From assembly GCA_025358195.1 (NCBI GenBank), contig JANYKP010000026.1, positions 1 to 8,283 of the forward strand: DNA of 8,283 nucleotides. Reading direction: 5' to 3'. Every line of letters starts with the position of its first letter. Within the stretch, counting starts at the first letter, position 1. Positions 7,706 to 8,283 of the stretch are shown piece after piece. Source of the DNA: Cyclobacteriaceae bacterium. GTDB taxonomy: Bacteria > Bacteroidota > Bacteroidia > Cytophagales > Cyclobacteriaceae. The notes beneath the pieces were generated by a model. That model was given only the letters and a program-made list of their open reading frames with translations. It was not told where the DNA came from and ran no database searches. The position numbers were made by a program, and so were the translations under genes.

Positions 7706-7721
7706 GAGTTAAGGAGTTAAG
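7706..7721. repeat. Tandem 8-bp repeat GAGTTAAG x2
   Basis: Two head-to-tail copies of GAGTTAAG lie 53-68 nt upstream of the susC start codon. In the susC sense they read CTTAACTC twice. They could be paired protein-binding half sites or a slippage product; nothing else in the window repeats this unit. Confidence 0.45.
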
Positions 7722-7944
7722 TCAGTGAAAATTATTTTTCGACATCCCTACAAATAACACAGTTTAGTTATAATATTAAATAAGGCCATTAAGCGCGACG
7801 GAAAAATAAAAATTTAGGAATAATAATAATAAATAAAACTGGAAAAAAAAAGTAAATAATCGTTTGCGGTATCGCTGCCGGTTTCGATTGCGATTGCCTA
7901 ACATTCGTTCGCTTTAAGGTTCTTAATCCCCTCCTTGCGCAGTC

Positions 7945-7976
7945 TTTGTGTGATCCACTTGCGAGGGTTGACTTTG
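7945..7976 (+). promoter_or_regulatory. Bacteroidota-type promoter candidate for the plus-strand gene
   Basis: TTTG at 7945-7948 is separated by exactly 20 nt from TGACTTTG at 7969-7976. Housekeeping promoters in Bacteroidota are described as TTTG, 19-21 nt, TAnnTTTG; the only mismatch here is G for A at the second base of the -7 box. Transcription would begin a few bases after 7980, leaving a leader of about 70 nt before the ATG at 8056. Confidence 0.45.
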
Positions 7977-8055
7977 TTTCAAAATAAAATCCAGACTCTT
8001 ATGGAATAACCTCGGACTTTTCATCCTCCTGGTGAAACATTAAAAACCCATTCAT

Positions 8056-8283
8056 ATGAAAACCTGGAAAGCCGTTGTCATCGCACTATTCGCTATCAGC
8101 ACCATGATTTTACTCTCGTTCACCTTCCGCAGGGAAAGTAAACCAAAGCACCGGTCCACGTATCGCTCAATCCCAAAAGGTTGCGTTTTTCGCACCGTGA
8201 TGGGCGAGGAATCTTCCGATTCAAGTTTCCTTTATTTTACCTCGGAAAAAGCGCTCACTTCCATTCAACACGGCCTGGAATGG
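8056..8283 (+). CDS. N-terminal fragment of a membrane-anchored or secreted protein, function not identified
   Basis: The ATG at 8056 opens a frame of 76 codons that runs off the window without a stop. Residues 4-24 form one hydrophobic segment (WKAVVIALFAISTMILLSF), a signal peptide or N-terminal anchor, followed by a basic stretch, RRESKPKHR. The remaining residues show one Cys (43) and an ending EKALTSIQHGLEW. That ending resembles the beginning of an alpha/alpha-toroid repeat such as those in prenyltransferase or squalene-cyclase-like proteins, where a GLxWL helix precedes a QxxDGSW motif; the diagnostic part lies outside the window, so this is only a guess. It is transcribed away from susC, with a plausible promoter about 80 nt upstream. 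No Shine-Dalgarno is evident; an upstream ATG near 7999 stops after two codons. Confidence 0.7.
   Translation, partial: MKTWKAVVIALFAISTMILLSFTFRRESKPKHRSTYRSIPKGCVFRTVMGEESSDSSFLYFTSEKALTSIQHGLEW

Larger units (their letters stand above)
7654..8055. other. Divergent intergenic region between susC and the plus-strand gene
   Basis: These 402 nt carry no convincing gene. The susC-proximal part is very AT-rich and contains two short direct-repeat pairs within 70 nt of the susC start, a TTATTTG element on the minus strand (7757-7751) that might be a poor -7 box, a TAA microsatellite (about 7821-7832) and a run of nine A (7843-7851). The right part is more GC-balanced and holds the plus-strand promoter candidate. 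No convincing susC promoter, riboswitch or regulator site could be identified. Confidence 0.7.

Noticed and set aside
7751..7780. susC promoter built from TTATTTG and an upstream TTTA on the minus strand
   Set aside because: The -7 box lacks the TA pair and the -33 box is TTTA rather than TTTG with an 18-nt gap, so the match is too poor to annotate.
7821..7851. TAA microsatellite and nine-A run as a phase-variation switch
   Set aside because: Tracts are short, and trinucleotide runs of about four units are common in AT-rich intergenic DNA; no promoter element is clearly spaced by them.
7776..7904. Minus-strand 42-residue frame with an Arg/Asn-rich start and a hydrophobic Phe/Leu-rich end
   Set aside because: The composition follows from a CGATTG tandem and an AT-rich run with A and TAA tracts; no start signal or homology is recognisable, so a real small membrane protein cannot be supported.

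Overview
The window looks like chromosomal DNA from a Bacteroidota bacterium, most likely of the Cytophagales type. The evidence is a SusC/SusD outer-membrane pair, AT-rich gene leaders without Shine-Dalgarno sequences, a promoter candidate of the Bacteroidota type (TTTG, 20-nt spacer, TNNNTTTG), and a large VCBS/ASPIC lipoprotein of a kind that is abundant in that phylum. No rRNA, tRNA, CRISPR array, transposase gene or prophage gene is visible.

Layout, right to left on the minus strand: a complete SusC-type TonB-dependent transporter (7653 to 4531); 26 nt later a complete SusD-type surface lipoprotein (4504 to 2624); then a 182-nt gap; then a large lipoprotein carrying VCBS/FG-GAP calcium-binding repeats and an ASPIC/UnbV domain (2441 to beyond position 1, 813 codons visible). 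The gap holds two palindromic hairpins right after susD and an intrinsic terminator facing the same way. To the right, a 402-nt divergent intergenic region separates susC from a plus-strand gene starting at 8056, of which only 76 codons are present.

Functionally, SusC and SusD should form the usual barrel-and-lid importer that binds and takes up a large nutrient at the outer membrane, powered by TonB/ExbBD. The substrate cannot be read from the window because no glycoside hydrolase, lyase, sulfatase or peptidase is present. The third gene is the best candidate for a locus-specific partner (binding protein or unrecognised enzyme). Its transcription seems to be partly separated from susCD by the terminator.

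The most interesting points are the conserved Trp-rich segment and two-part propeller layout of the VCBS/ASPIC protein, the contrast between the lipoprotein sorting signals of SusD and this protein, and the compact double palindrome after susD, which resembles a mobile REP-like repeat. None of these proves a new system. The core is a recognisable SusCD locus with an incompletely understood accessory lipoprotein.
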